Positions 1 through 12,234 of a stretch of 64,000 bases of DNA are shown one piece after another. Source of the DNA: Mycoemilia scoparia (Eukaryota; Kickxellomycota; Kickxellomycetes; Kickxellales; Kickxellaceae); NCBI GenBank assembly GCA_027575805.1, contig JANBPU010000007.1, positions 186,001-250,000 on the forward strand, written 5' to 3'. The notes under the pieces are model-generated. The model made no database searches. It was not told where the DNA came from and saw nothing but the letters and a program-made list of their open reading frames with translations. The first letter of the stretch is position 1. Every line of letters begins with the position of its first letter. The translations under genes and the position numbers were made by a program.

Positions 1-1228
1 TAAAAGGCGCTTCATCAGGCGCAGGGCTTGGAAATTCATTTTTATCACACATTGCATCTGTTGACGCAATATTCCACGTAGTTCGTAAGCCATTTCAGAC
101 AATCAGCGTCAACGTCCACACATTCTTTTGTATATAACAAATCCTCATACTAAACCCGTCTTTATTTGATTTTACTTCATATTTGAAAAGGTGCATTCAA
201 GGACACTGGTATTACCCACGTTGAAGGAAAGATCGATCCAGTCAATGATATCGAGCTGATTCATGAGGAATTGCGCTTAAAAGATATCAGCTACTTGAAA
301 AAGTTCATTGAGAAAAATTGGTCTGCTGTGGCAAGACTTGGAAAAGACCCTGTTGGCGCTGATAACCAGGCCATAAGGCATGAATATGTAAGTAAAAGTG
401 TGGTATTCGTCATGGCCATGAGCACCAATGGTCAACTCAAATAAGAGGCTTCAACAAGTGGAATAAATGTCATTATAGGATACCCTGAAAGAAGTTATGG
501 AATGGATTGGAGACGGAAATGATGTGCGCAACGGCAACTGGACGGACAAAGAAATAACAGTGCTGAACAAGCACCAACTCATCACAGCAAAGCCTGTTAT
601 TTATCTGGTCAACCTCAGTGAAGATGACTACATCAATAAAGGAAAGGATATAATACCTGATATCGAAAAATGGATAGAAAAGAACAACGCCGATGATCTT
701 ATTATACCATTTAGCGGCGCTGTTGAAAGCCTAGTAAGTACATCAGGTGCCAGTTTGCATTTATACAAATACAACTCATACAAGCCAATTGCCTTGCCAA
801 TTGAAGATTTATACCAGCGTGCTAAACAAATTTGATTACTTATTTAGATTTCAGTCATGGATGAAAGCGAAAAGGCCGAATATGAGAAAGATATAGGCGT
901 GGGATCAGCTTTGCCCGAAATCATCGTTGCAGGCTATAAAACTCTCGGCCTTGTTAACTATTTCACTGCTGGGTCTGATGAAGTCCGATCCTGGACAATT
1001 AGGAGAGGGACAAAGGCGCCCCAGGCTGCAGGTATAATCCACACAGACTTTGAAAAGGGATTCATTATGGCCGAGGTCATGACATTTGATGACCTTAAAA
1101 AGTACGGATCAGAATCAGGAGTGAAAGCGGCTGGAAACTATAAGCAAAAGGGAAGAGATTCTGAGATTGAAGATGGTGATATCGTGGTTTTCAAGTTTAA
1201 TGTCACAAAGAAAAAGGCAACTTTGTAA
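1..1228 (+). CDS. OLA1: Obg-like ATPase 1 (OLA1/YchF family), 3' part
   Basis: Cytosolic YchF-subfamily P-loop ATPase linked to translation and stress responses. The window opens inside the gene, so the N-terminal P-loop is missing. Exons read 3-84, 191-387, 479-733 and 848-1228, giving 304 residues in one frame after splicing. Visible hallmarks are the G3-side stretch [12 protein letters not shown], the NLSE version of the NKxD base-specificity motif that makes OLA1 prefer ATP over GTP (seen as [11 protein letters not shown]), and a C-terminal TGS domain with [13 protein letters not shown] and [13 protein letters not shown]. The three introns are 91-114 bases with GTAAG-type donors. The assignment is firm; the symbol follows the fungal and animal orthologue. 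Confidence 0.95.
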
Positions 1229-2397
1229 AAATAAAATTTTTAGGGTTTGCTCAAGCTCTGGATGTTGCCACTAAACTAAGGGTGTGATATTGTGCTGAAA
1301 AGCAATGCATAGTGAGGTACCATGTCATACATGAAAAGAACTAGTAATTAATAATTAGCTTCACACTGAAGAAAAATTTGGAACTCGATGCCACGATACC
1401 TCCATGATCTGCTCGGCCATATGGGCAATAATTTTTGAAGGGTATCTTTTGGTGGCTGCCAATGATTATAGACACAATCACAGTTGATTATCAAACATTC
1501 ACCCTTCAAAAATTATTACCCATATTTAGAATTAAAGCCGGAAATAAATCACCGCCTTTTATCAAGATAAGGTTTGTATTCTAAAATCATTTACCAGTAA
1601 ATGGCACAGTAGCTTCCGAGTATTACAATGACGCATACAAAACATACACATGTCAAACAAGATAGCTTACACCGAGCCCGAGCGAGTTTTTTCACTTATT
1701 TTATGCCCACTTGCCTGATGACTCCCTCATGCAATTAAATTCCAACCTTAAAAGCGGCCCTGAGACAACTGGTTTGAGAACGACATCCTTGCAAAACTAA
1801 AAGACTTTACTAATACGTGCTCCAGTACCGATGCTGAATTACTAAGCCTAGGTCAGGACGACTAACATTCTGTTGACCTTCCCATCTGGCCCTGCGATTC
1901 GCTCACAGCAACCACGACATGCAAGGGCGGCAAGAGCTGCCAGGATTAAATTGAACTCAAGACTGGCTGCAACATTTGGCAACACAGCCCAATCCTTAAT
2001 GTTTGACCAGAGCCTCAAAGGCGGTGGGTATTTTGGCGATCATGGCTATTGATTACATTTACGCAGTGATTAGATCATCCGACTCCTATTGCTTCCATTT
2101 ACCATAATGGAAATGGTTTATGCGGAGTCACCAAATGGCGGCATGATCCCTAATGGCATGTCCAGACTCATTAATATGGAGGGACCAACCAACCATGTAA
2201 GCAGGACTGGGTGGGTGCACACGCTGGTATCAGAGGACTTAAAAACTTGAGGCCGACTCCAGGTGCACTCCTCGCGCTTATAATCTGCTCAGCAAGAAGT
2301 CAAACTTTTCTTCCTGCCTCTCTATAACTAATATCATTTTTACTACTATCATTACACCTACTCCTACTCTTACTCTTACTACTAATACCTCGTTAAA
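1229..2397. other. Intergenic stretch with one inverted-repeat element
   Basis: No convincing gene is visible. It holds the 3' flank of OLA1, a 107-bp MITE-like element at 1419-1525, and the presumed promoter and leader of the Met-rich gene at 2398, whose last 60 bases are pyrimidine-rich. Confidence 0.6.
1419..1525. mobile_element. MITE-like element, family A copy 1
   Basis: Terminal inverted repeats of about 25 bp (1419-1443 and 1501-1525) match at 24 of 25 positions when one is reverse-complemented. The outer part reads ATATGGGCAATAATTTTTGA. No coding sequence lies inside. The inner part (GGTGGCTGCCAATGATTATA) recurs in the copies at 23699 and 53075. A non-autonomous DNA transposon is inferred; no clear target-site duplication was recognised. 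Confidence 0.75.
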
Positions 2398-2997
2398 ATG
2401 GACTCTCACGCACATGGCCACATAAAGGATAAGGTCTCCGATAGGCTTCACAGCGGTGCTAAACATATGGCAAACGCTACTAATGTGTCTCAAGAAGACT
2501 TTGACAACCTCGACCCCATGGGAATACCTGACAGAGTCAATTACAAGCATGCACAGGCATTGAATACGGACGTCGATACTGGCGTGCATGCACATACCCA
2601 AATGGCCAAGAAGGAACACGACAGCAACATGTACAATGATCATTCGGCCGGATCCATGGATGGTTCCCGCCCAGAAAAGCAGACCGAAGGCACAACATCC
2701 AGTTCCGGGATGCCGCACAACATGGCCTCGACTTCAGACAAGATGGGCATGAAGGATGATATGGGAATGAAAGACGAAATGGGCATGAAGGACGAAATGG
2801 GTATGAAGAGCAGCGACATGGGCATGAAGAACGACATGGGCATGAAGGATGATATGGGAGGATCATCAGGAATGCACTCTTCAATGAACGATGCTTCTGA
2901 AATGGCAACCCCCCGCCGCCCATCCCTTGGCGACAGAATCAAGAATTTCACGAAGCGGGCCAAGGAAAAGCTCTCAGGACACAATAGCGATAAATAA
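2398..2997 (+). CDS. Small hydrophilic Met-rich repeat protein, unknown function
   Basis: A single-exon gene of 199 codons with an ATG after a pyrimidine-rich leader. The N-terminal half is His/Asn/Asp-rich with no signal peptide or membrane segment. From about residue 115 a degenerate hexad M-G-M-K-[DNS]-[DE] is repeated about seven times (DNA 2741-2860). The C terminus contains a basic amphipathic segment (SLGDRIKNFTKRAKEKL) that could form a helix. I do not recognise the family. Clustered methionines occur in some copper-binding proteins, but spacing here is regular and mixed with Lys/Asp, so metal binding is only a guess. It may instead be a disordered stress protein. Confidence 0.65.
   Translation: MDSHAHGHIKDKVSDRLHSGAKHMANATNVSQEDFDNLDPMGIPDRVNYKHAQALNTDVDTGVHAHTQMAKKEHDSNMYNDHSAGSMDGSRPEKQTEGTTSSSGMPHNMASTSDKMGMKDDMGMKDEMGMKDEMGMKSSDMGMKNDMGMKDDMGGSSGMHSSMNDASEMATPRRPSLGDRIKNFTKRAKEKLSGHNSDK
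2741..2860 (+). repeat. 18-bp coding minisatellite (MGMKDD-type repeats)
   Basis: Tandem units resembling ATGGGCATGAAGGATGAT encode the Met-Gly-Met-Lys hexads. Unit differences are mainly in the last two codons, and one unit has Ser-Ser inserted before Asp. Confidence 0.85.
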
Positions 2998-3512
2998 TAT
3001 GTCTTCCAACAAGCACTGAACTCAGATATACCCCCACCATTCTTCTCTTTTTCCCACCTTGAGCCAGTATAAATATGCTAATGTCGTACCAATATTACTA
3101 TTACTATTATCACTATAACCATTTCATTATTATTCTTAACAAAATTTTTCGCAATAGTATAAACCTTATAGCAGTGATTATAATACATTCATAAAACACA
3201 ATCAAAAGTAACTCACCAGAATGGTGGTTAAATCCAATGCCGCTTGGTATAGATGGAAATGGATCCTGCAAAAGACATGGTATATCAAGCTATAAAATTA
3301 TTATACCTTGTGACTGGAACTCACACAGTGCCACAACCATTCTTTTGTCTGATAATGACTTTTACAAATAGGACTTGCTTTAAAGCAAGGTCGTTAGTAT
3401 GGATAAGCCAAACCACTTTATTTTAGAGTAATTTTAATTCTCCAGCATTAAAGAACCAAGCAATAAGCAAAAAGTGTATGGGTATGTTTTAAAATATCAG
3501 TAATATTGTTCC

Positions 3513-3522
<10 letters not shown>

Positions 3523-3552
<30 letters not shown>

Positions 3553-3553
3553 C
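3523..3553. repeat. (TA)n microsatellite
   Basis: Uninterrupted TA dinucleotides of about 30 bases follow a short TACA tract. Confidence 0.9.
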
Positions 3554-3649
3554 TAATTTTGAAATTACCATTAATTCCTATATAGCAGAGTCATCTCTAA
3601 AAGTATACCAGGATAGTATATCTTATAACTGCCTAAAATGTAAGACATG

Positions 3650-3735
3650 TGGGCCGAATTTGCAGTATTTTATGAGAGTACCATATGGATCACTTTTGTT
3701 GGAGAACCCGCCAAAAATAGAAAATGATCTCACGA
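3650..3735. mobile_element. Diverged family B inverted-repeat element (partial)
   Basis: The stretch GGGCCGAATTTGCAG...TATGAGAGTACC...TTGGAGAACC matches, with substitutions, the sequence at 50259 (GGGCTGATTTTCAG...TATGAGGGTACC...GTGGAGAAC) and the reverse complement of 17932-17990. Only one end is recognised. Confidence 0.45.
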
Positions 3736-4420
3736 TGCCAAACATCTTGGGAGCCATGTGTGAAACTGTAGCAGCTACAAAACAGGCAATATAAATGCAT
3801 AGAAGTAAGAAATCCGATGTATTCAGAATCCCATCACCATCAACGGATGGGATCATGGGCTCTGGATATTATTGATCATCACAGATCTCATGAGAGCCAG
3901 AAGGAAGATGAGTATCTACCTGGCGGATAAGAACAACCACAACACGCCCACAAGGAAATTTTCTAAAAGGAAGAAATGGAATAAACAATAAATGTACCTA
4001 TTATGCACTCACAGCAATATTAATCTTGCAGAAAAGCATATTTCCTTCCATTACAACAACAACAACGGCATCACACATACCAAAATAAACAATGGTGATG
4101 AGATGTTGTCTTTGGGATTTTATTCAAAGATGCGGCAGATAATACAGCCATGCTTGATGTAAAAAGCACAGGTGCATATGTAGTAGGGCTGCAATGAAAA
4201 TAAATGTTTCCCGTATTTCTCCCTCCCTGTCTCTTTTTTTTTTGCTTTTTGGCGAAATATGATTGATGCTCACGTAATGGTATTTCTAATGTGAAATGAT
4301 GAAGAAGATTACAATCCATAGATAATTGACATCTGGGTCATAATAACAGTAATCTATTTCTGACATGGGTAAAGTGAATCTTGATAGCAACAGTAATAAT
4401 GATAGTAGTACTACTAGTAC

Positions 4421-4441
4421 TGCTGCTGCTGCTGCTGCTGC
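4421..4441. repeat. (TGC)7 microsatellite
   Basis: Seven TGC units sit in non-coding sequence. Confidence 0.9.
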
Positions 4442-5133
4442 AACAGATTAGAGAAAAAATAAATAACCATAGAGTTCTAGAAAATCCGCCATGATATCTC
4501 AAGGCTTTTATCCACTGAAAACAACATCAATTACTTCTAATACTACCACTACCATTATTATTGCATACTCTGTGCCCAGAATATCAATGGCATTTTATAG
4601 CAGTAAAGCAATAAAGGAACAAACATGGTATGTATGTATGTATGTATGTATATATATATATATTTTTTATGCCCCGATATTTAATTATTGCAAACCTGTG
4701 AACACTTTATTATGTATATTATACAGATCTTGGTCATACCACCAAGATTTCTCTGTGTACCCGCGTTGTGGTCTAGAAAAAAATCTATACGGTAATAAAA
4801 TGAGGGCACCATCAAAAGGCCTGAATCAATGACCAAAACATGACACCACACTGACACCAGACCTTTGCTGAGAAAGAAAGCAAGGGCGAGTGTGATATAC
4901 AATACTATAAAAATTCAGAAAAATAAAAATAAAAATGATCTTTTGGCAAGCAGTTATCTGGATTCAAAGTAACCAGTGTGTACGTATGTACGTCCATGCA
5001 TACATAAATCAGCATTTTCCATTACAGTATAAAAGAATTCAAAGTGGATAAACGCCACACAAGTCAGTAAATACTTGGGAGGCAACTTCTAGAAAATAGG
5101 AAAGTTCCATGGATCACAGACAATGGGTTGGCA

Positions 5134-5135
<2 letters not shown>

Positions 5136-5170
<35 letters not shown>
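5136..5170. repeat. (AC)n microsatellite
   Basis: About 17 AC units, followed about 190 bases later by a shorter TG tract (5362-5379) on the same strand. Confidence 0.9.
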
Positions 5171-5172
<2 letters not shown>

Positions 5173-8005
5173 CTGAGAAGGGAAAAACATCCCAACTGAG
5201 GCTGCCAAACAGTCAGTAGTGCTGGGAATGCTAGTGATTGTTTTTCTTTGGTACTGATAAATCCCAAAAACAACAACAGCAACTAGAATAATCTCTAAAG
5301 AGAACATAAATCCAGGAAAATAGTAGCCAGAATTGTTCGAATAGAAATTAAAATTTATTATTGTGTGTGTGTGTGTGTGAGCCTGGAGCGTAATCAAAAG
5401 ACCAGAGAAAAAAAGTAGTATCAATAGCGGTTTGGCTGTGATGTTGATGATGATGGGCTGAAATGAGTGGTGTGTGTGTGTTGTTGAAAAGAAATTCCAT
5501 TGGAAAATGGCCAAGAAAAGCCATAAACCCCCACGCATCCATTTATTGGCTATGGCTTTCAAACACACAAATTAAATAGTCTTCAACCATACCACCACCA
5601 TCGCTCCATTTTTAGCAAAAAATTGCCCGAAACGATATTTCGCCATTATAAGGCCTTTGAAGTTTTGCAGCCTCTCAATAAAAACAACACCTCTCGTAAA
5701 TTCTCAACTACAACCCCATTCAAAAGCCAGAGTCATTGTGACTATTTGGTGACCACAAACAACATGGACTGCTGCTCTATGGCCTATAGAGACGAAACTT
5801 AATGTTGACTGTGGTGACTACTGGCAGCACTATTTTTGGCCCTATCTAAACAAAGGCAAAAGCGCAGTGTGGCTCTGGGGGTAGCAGGAGAATGCAAGTT
5901 TGTTAGGTAAACTTCAAACACTAAACCAGAAATGCCCTTGCAATTGGCGCGCTCAAGCGTTGGGTGCGTGATCTGGCCTATTGATGTGTTTGTTATGTGT
6001 GTATACAGCAGTAGAAACGGGGAAAAGATGTTAGAAGCAGCAGCAGGGGTAGCGGGCTGCTGTGGTGTACCAAATGGCTTCTTAGTGGCAGTCCTTTGTG
6101 GGCTCCACAAGAAAGCGCAGGCAAACACAAATACTGCAGCTCTGTTTGGATGGCTGGGCAGCGAGGATCTTCAAGGGGTAGCAAGCAGCAATAAAACGGT
6201 TTGAAGCTAGGCGTGTGTAAGTGCACATTAAAAATAGCCCCACCACAACCACTACCACCATCATTCAGCTCCAGCTGCCAGAAAAACTTTTGCTGGCGAT
6301 GGCTGTGGTGTATCCAGCTAAAACAACGCCTTTCGTATGGGAAAACCAAGCGTTTTATTAACGGAACACCCTGATGCAGACACTAAATTGTAGCGGCAAA
6401 ATAGCCTCTATTGTACATATATTTGAAACACATTAGAAAGCGACTAGGGGTTCTTTTGCTGCAGCCCAGCAATGCCGAGCCTTGGCTGCCTTTTGAGATA
6501 TTTTGGAAACCAAGATTTTGCGATGTGATCTCTCTTGACTAGTGTTGCAAAAGTAGGGCCCAAGAATTTCAAGTGCTTCTATGCTGTAGCTTCTGCTGTA
6601 GCAGCAAAAGTCACAGCCTTCGCATAGAAGAAAGAGGATGTGCGTCTCCAATAAAGGAAACAGCAGCAAAAATTCATGCCTTTGGCCTGAGGGGGACGGT
6701 GGCGGTGGGGAGAGACATTGCTTTGTCTGTAGTAAATCAAAGTGGAGGGCCTGGCGCTTCGGCATAGCAAAAGACATCTTGTGCACCCACACAGGAAGCG
6801 AGAGATCCCAGGATGATATGCCAGATAAAGATGGAGCAAAGGCCTTGATGATAGGGTACAACTCACGATGAAAAAGTTTTGTGAGAGATCATTCAGATCA
6901 TCAGGGTTGCTGGGCCAAGATTGGCTGGTTTGTATCCGGATAACCAGGCAAGGACTACCAACAAGGTGTCTATTAAGTAGGCAGGGCACATGTGTGTGAG
7001 TGGGTGGATGTATTTTAGGTGGGAAGGAAAGTGTGGTTGATTTTGGCATGCAGACAGGTGGTGCAGTCCACTTGTTAACACGCAATATGATGCAATATTC
7101 GCAAATAGAAGCAAAAACAGGTTGAGGGATCGCTGTCAGGCCACCAGGTTTGCGTTGGGCAGGTCCTGTAAATACTCCTTTCCCTCTCAGACATTCCCTC
7201 TTTTTGGACAGATCCATAAACAGCTCCTCTGCTCCATTCTGCATGCACAAATAAACATCCTCCAACTGGTCCTTCATGGAGACTCTTGCTGGTGGTATCG
7301 CGTAGATCGGTGTGCAAGATGTGGATGATTCCTAGCGATTTTTGCCGGGAGGAGCCTGGATGAATAATGGCATCTCAGCCTGCAATTTTCCAGCCATACG
7401 TATTGGAGGCGCCATATGAGTAGGGCTATGCAAGACCAGTCATGGGCAGGGAGGATGGAGCGATGTGACCATATGCTGGTAGCATCACATCCTCCATCTT
7501 TCAATGGGATGTCAAGGTGGAGCGCCCAAGTGCCACAGGCCAGGCTGGGTGCCAGTGCTGCCCAGCGTGTGCCTGGGGGGAAAGGGTCGAAAAGACCATG
7601 GTGTGGGGCCAGAGGAAACTCGCAGAGATGTTCTGGAAAAGAAGAAAAGTCTAAAGCAACGGTGGTGCTGTGCTGGTGGCAAAAAGGGCGCAAGCCACCA
7701 TGGTAAGCAAGTCCACTCCGCCAAAAGGCAGTATATCCATGGTACCAGGGCCCTAGATTGTGTGCTATGAGCTGGAGAGATGGAATCAGCCGGTGGGCTT
7801 TTGTCCTGGCACCTGTGAGCACCTGGGCCAGCGGGCATGCAGAAATGGCTTAACCCGGATTTCACCCACCCCCTTCGCTAAATGGCCAGTGGCACGCGGT
7901 CGCAACATTTTCCTGGTGATGGTTGGCCACCTATGGGTGATCGCTCGCCAAAGCCGGGCCGGGTCCTATTCGGACTTTGCTTTTCCTTGCTGCTCACCTG
8001 CTTCC

Positions 8006-8012
8006 TATAAAT
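8006..8012 (+). promoter_or_regulatory. Candidate TATA element (TATAAAT)
   Basis: TATAAAT lies about 210 bases upstream of the ATG at 8220, with a pyrimidine-rich stretch between. Position alone supports it. Confidence 0.35.
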
Positions 8013-8219
8013 GCTCGCCCCTCTGCTCTCCACCTAAAGAGATCAATAATCCACTTTTGTTTCTTTTGTCTTTCCTATCCAAGGCCACAGGTCATTCAAG
8101 GACTTTAACCTACACAGTTGTCGCTACGACCAGCAGCTAGCACACTACATACCTAGTGCTCTCTTTCTACCTTTCACAACTTGCACACAACGATAGTATC
8201 ATAGATTCGACCTATTACC

Positions 8220-8648
8220 ATGGCTGTGTCGTTGGCTCAGAAAGACCAGGGTCAGCTCTACATATCTGTTGCTGGCTTCTACCATCGGGACGTAAAACCG
8301 TCCATGATTAGCTCTCCCATCAGCGCTCAGCCCATGGGCGAGCTTGACCCCACTGCCGGGGAAGTTGTTACCTGGGGCAAGCCTCCACCTGAAGACATGG
8401 CTCGCATGCGCCGTCACCAGGAGGAAAAGCACCGCATGAGCAAGAAGGCCGAGAAGCAGGGCGGCACCATCCAGAGCCACTACCGCTCGTCTAGCAACCA
8501 CAGCACGTACAGCACCTCGAAAGCACCAAGACGCACCGGCAGCGATGTCTCATACGCCTCGACAGCGTCATCCTCCTCGGCCTCTTCAAGCAAGTCCACG
8601 AGCTCTGGGCGGTGGAAGATCTCTCGCATCTTCAAGCACAGCAACTGA
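8220..8648 (+). CDS. Small Ser-rich basic protein, unknown function
   Basis: A single-exon gene of 142 codons starting at ATCATG-like context after a long leader. The first 60 residues look ordered (MAVSLAQKDQ, LYISVAGFY). A charged segment follows (MARMRRHQEEKHRMSKKAEK), then a Ser/Ala/Thr-rich tail, and it ends in a short basic-hydrophobic motif RWKISRIFKH. There is no signal peptide, membrane segment or known domain. Good codon periodicity, the clean ATG and the compositional order make a real gene likely. The terminal motif might dock to a membrane or partner, which is inference. Confidence 0.6.
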   Translation: MAVSLAQKDQGQLYISVAGFYHRDVKPSMISSPISAQPMGELDPTAGEVVTWGKPPPEDMARMRRHQEEKHRMSKKAEKQGGTIQSHYRSSSNHSTYSTSKAPRRTGSDVSYASTASSSSASSSKSTSSGRWKISRIFKHSN

Positions 8649-10146
8649 GCAGCCCAGGTGCGTTGTTGTGACTTCCCTACAGCGCGAAACGTGATCTTGT
8701 AGGCCATCTCTTGCAAACAACAAACAACATCCATTTATAGACCTCTACTACACTGGTGCTTTGCTGTACTGTGGTAACAGCGCTGGAAGCAGCACTAGCG
8801 GCTTGCTCTTCACAAAACACACCTCTCTGACTAGGCAGAAGCTGGCTCTTACGCAACTACCACGGCACTGTCGCACAGCTATAAACACCACTACAACAAA
8901 GACTTGTCGGTGCTTAGGTAGCACTGACTGACCTTATAGACTACCGACCTACTCACCTAACACGACATCTCCTCCTGCACCACATGCATTGATATTTACC
9001 CTGCCCCTATTCTCCATGACATTACGACATCGAAAACTGCCACCCACACATCCCCACACCTTTAAAATGACGCCCTTGTATCTGTAAAATATATTATTTA
9101 TTCGCTTGTAGCATGCGATTTATAACACTTTATTCCTGGTGGGCTTGCGCTTGCAGGCCTGTCTCCGCGGCATAAGTGACATATCTGTACATAAATGCGC
9201 AGAGATACATATGTCCGTTTATTGGCCATGGTATTTTTTAGTTACTCTTATTGCCACTACTACTACTAATAATAATCATCATAGAATAATCAGTGTTTGT
9301 AATTTGCGTTTAAAATAAATTATTCTTTCTATTTTCAACCCTAACAAATCTCTCTGCGACGACATCCACCATTTTTCTGGTTCTATTCCACATGTTGCAC
9401 CCTGATGCGTTCTATGGCGGGCTTAATATCACTGTTTAGCCCAAAGCCCTGTAGCCACAGGCTTTCATAACGGGGATCTTGGGCACTCCTTTCTCAGTGG
9501 TGCCATCACAAACATGCCCTATTATAAATGCTGATCCTGCTTGGGATTTGCCATCCGGATATCTAATAGTCATCGAGCTTCGTAGCTATCTATCTACTAA
9601 ACAAAATTGCATTTTGCTATTGGGGGTTTCTTACATCTGCCTTCACCATGAATATTGCCACTATCAATTCGCCGCTATTAAACCTGCTATTGTGGCTGTG
9701 GAACCTAATCGGTTTTTCCTAGCACCAGACTGACGCTACATGTGCTTCAGCTGCTTTTCTGCTTGCTCGGCTGTCTTCTTGTCTGACTTTGGTCTGTTGA
9801 CTAATGGGCAATGCTATAAGCAGATTTTCGCCATCACCTGGTTATTTAAAGCATCTGGTGCATCGCATCGCATCGCACCCATAAACAGCTTGAATATATT
9901 TATCCTTTACAATTAAAATATATTTGCTGCAGTCACGTGTATCCCATACTATGGCTGACGCCTATGAATGCCAATATTGCTGATTTGGCAGAAATTTTCA
10001 CTACATCTCGCGTGTAGATGTTATATATCATAGCCCATTACTTTTTATTTTGCCATTTTGGTCTATATTGAGTCTTTGTTTTATATTCACTCTCAAAGGA
10101 GACGCATAAACAGTTAAAGTTATTTACATATACACACACGCAAAAT
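8649..10146. other. Intergenic, no gene seen
   Basis: AT-rich sequence between the small Ser-rich gene and SmD3. One 84-codon open frame (9479-9733) has no supporting features. A short GCATC repeat is at about 9863-9882. Confidence 0.55.
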
Positions 10147-11206
10147 ATGTCGGTTGGTGTTCCAATAAAGCTGTTGCATGAGGTGGTTGGCCATATTGTA
10201 ACCATCGAGCTCAAGACTGGTCAAGAATATCGTGGCACTGTAATTGATAGTAAGTATATTCAGCACTCTGCTTGGTGGTGTCAAGTTGAATCAAACACAT
10301 AAATATATATAAAAATATTAAAAAAGTTTNNNNNNNNNNATATAGATATATATATATATGTGTGTGTGTGCTTGTGGATCTTTACCACAAAGTGTGATTA
10401 CATATGGCACATTATGAGATTTCATAGGCCCTATTGTGGCCTAACATAGTGTGAAACCTGGTCGCAAATCAGCACTTGTATTCATGCACGGTATACGACA
10501 AATGTCATCTGGCGATATATGTATATACATATACATAAATATGCTCCTATATATCTATATAGTGGTAGTTGCCCTCCACACATACATTGCGCTAAACGAC
10601 TCCTTTTCCATGTTTTTTTAGCCGAAGATAACATGAATGTCCAGTTAAAGAATATCGAAGTCCGTCACCGTGATGGACGCAAGTCCAAAATGGAACGAGT
10701 CTACATTCGTGGATCGACCATTCGGTATTTCGTTATTCCAGACATATTCAAGAATGCCCCAATGGTCAAGAATATGGACCCTGCGAATGCCAAGGCTCGT
10801 GGTATTGGAATGGGGCGCGGAAAACTCAATATTGCCAGGGCTCAAGGTATGTGCATCTATCATCTAATCCCACAGCCAGCATTGCTCTGGTGCTATGACT
10901 ATATATGGAGGCCTCGGATATTTCTATCTATATCCTATTCTCTGCGTGTATGAGTGTCTGCTGTGCCAATTTTCAAATCGGCACCATGACATCATATCAT
11001 GCCTTGCTATTAGAATTGGTAGATGTGCCGTGGCTTATGGCACGTGCATTGTTCTGACTCTTGTTCAGCCTCTAAAAAGCTAAAACTTCATTGTAACTCT
11101 GTTTCATATATGTATGTATTAATTCACCCTTCCACATAACTCTTTATATATAGCCCGTGGTCGTGGCCGTGGCGGGTTCAGAGGTCGCCCATCCTATCAC
11201 TCTTGA
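10147..11206 (+). CDS. SMD3: Small nuclear ribonucleoprotein SmD3
   Basis: Core Sm protein of the spliceosomal U1, U2, U4 and U5 snRNPs. Exons 10147-10249, 10622-10846 and 11154-11206 join to 126 residues. Sm1 reads [19 protein letters not shown] followed by [11 protein letters not shown]. Sm2 is [15 protein letters not shown], with [15 protein letters not shown] preceding it as in the family, and NAPMVKNM after it. The tail is a short arginine-glycine run ([14 protein letters not shown]), the kind of sequence methylated in SmD1 and SmD3. Intron 1 (10250-10621) contains a 10-base run of Ns, so its true length is unknown. The assignment is firm. Confidence 0.96.
10330..10339. other. Assembly gap (10 Ns) in SmD3 intron 1
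   Basis: Ten consecutive N bases next to TA- and TG-rich simple sequence. The gap length is probably nominal. Confidence 0.95.
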
Positions 11207-12234
11207 TCCTCTTTAAGGCATACGATTCATATATTCCTGTCTGTGGTTGAAACCGAGTCATGAGACTATTGTTGTTGCTTTATTCCAGCCCCTTAAAACA
11301 TAAAACGCCCCATCCCCCAATCTCTATCACAGGCATTTCGTTGTTGCCCCTGACCGTGGCGCTGCAGACTTAATTATATACACTATGTTTTTACAATTCT
11401 TTGGGTGGTGGCTCAAAATTGTGTTGCAGTGGAGCTGCGGCTAGACTCTATTGTTTGGTAAGGATCACCAGACAGGCCCTGTGGTTGTTTCAAAATTTCT
11501 TGAATAAATTGCTAAATTTTCACATAGAATGGGAGAAGAAGCCTATTATAAAAAGTTTTCTTCGGAATAATATTAACTAAAGGAGGAAATAATCACAGTG
11601 TTTCCGAAGTACTGGGAATCAATACTTTCAGAATATCATCCAAAAGGGTAGGATATCCAGTTTTGATTGTGCAAGGGATTTTGGCTTTTGGGTCATGTCA
11701 ACTTTGACTGTGAATTGTTAATATAAAGTATTGGAGCTTATGGTATATTGGGTCGACTACAATTACGCACTTTGACAATGATCCTTATTACCACACACAC
11801 ACACTGCATTTCTCATCTTTAGACCTTAATTGGCATCCCATACAAACACCGCAGCCCTTTTCTATCACAGTTCCTTGTCGGATTATATATTATTAATGTA
11901 TGGAAAAAGCGGGAAAATTTAGAAGTGGTAATCAGAGTGTCATTCCTTTATTTGTCACTAGACGAACATCGAATCATCTTCAGAAGATTATATATAAGGG
12001 ATTAGCCTCCATATCATTGGGACAAACAAATATCACCAGCCTTATGGCCCTTTCGCACCCGCTTTCGGCTTAAGTGCACTGCAAAATGGTATATAATAGC
12101 AGTGCATGGATCACAACTTCAAGAAACTATCCTACTTTTACTCCACTCCATTTGTATTGATTATTGTGCTTTTATAGTTATATTCTCTATAAACCTATCC
12201 CCTTTTGTACTACTTTGTAACCTGTATAGTAGTA
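11207..12234. other. Intergenic, no gene seen
   Basis: AT-rich 3' flank of SmD3 and upstream region of the gene at 12235. No open frame, repeat or RNA is convincing. Confidence 0.55.

Larger units (their letters stand above)
2998..8219. other. 5.2-kb gene-poor region with microsatellites
   Basis: No gene is supported on either strand. The first half is AT-rich with several simple repeats and a diverged family B element near 3650. The 6.4-7.9 kb part is less AT-rich and contains overlapping open frames on both strands (up to about 230 codons), but these lack similarity, compositional structure or splice support. The end forms the leader of the gene at 8220. It may be a long regulatory region or contain non-coding transcripts; this cannot be decided here. 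Confidence 0.5.

Noticed and set aside
3623..3856. Minus-strand open frame of 77 codons
   Set aside because: It overlaps the diverged family B element and has no independent support.
6579..7822. Overlapping open frames of 180-232 codons on the minus strand
   Set aside because: They overlap one another in different frames, are Cys/His/Pro-rich without pattern, lack an upstream promoter-like context and resemble no family; open frames of this size are expected in less AT-rich DNA.
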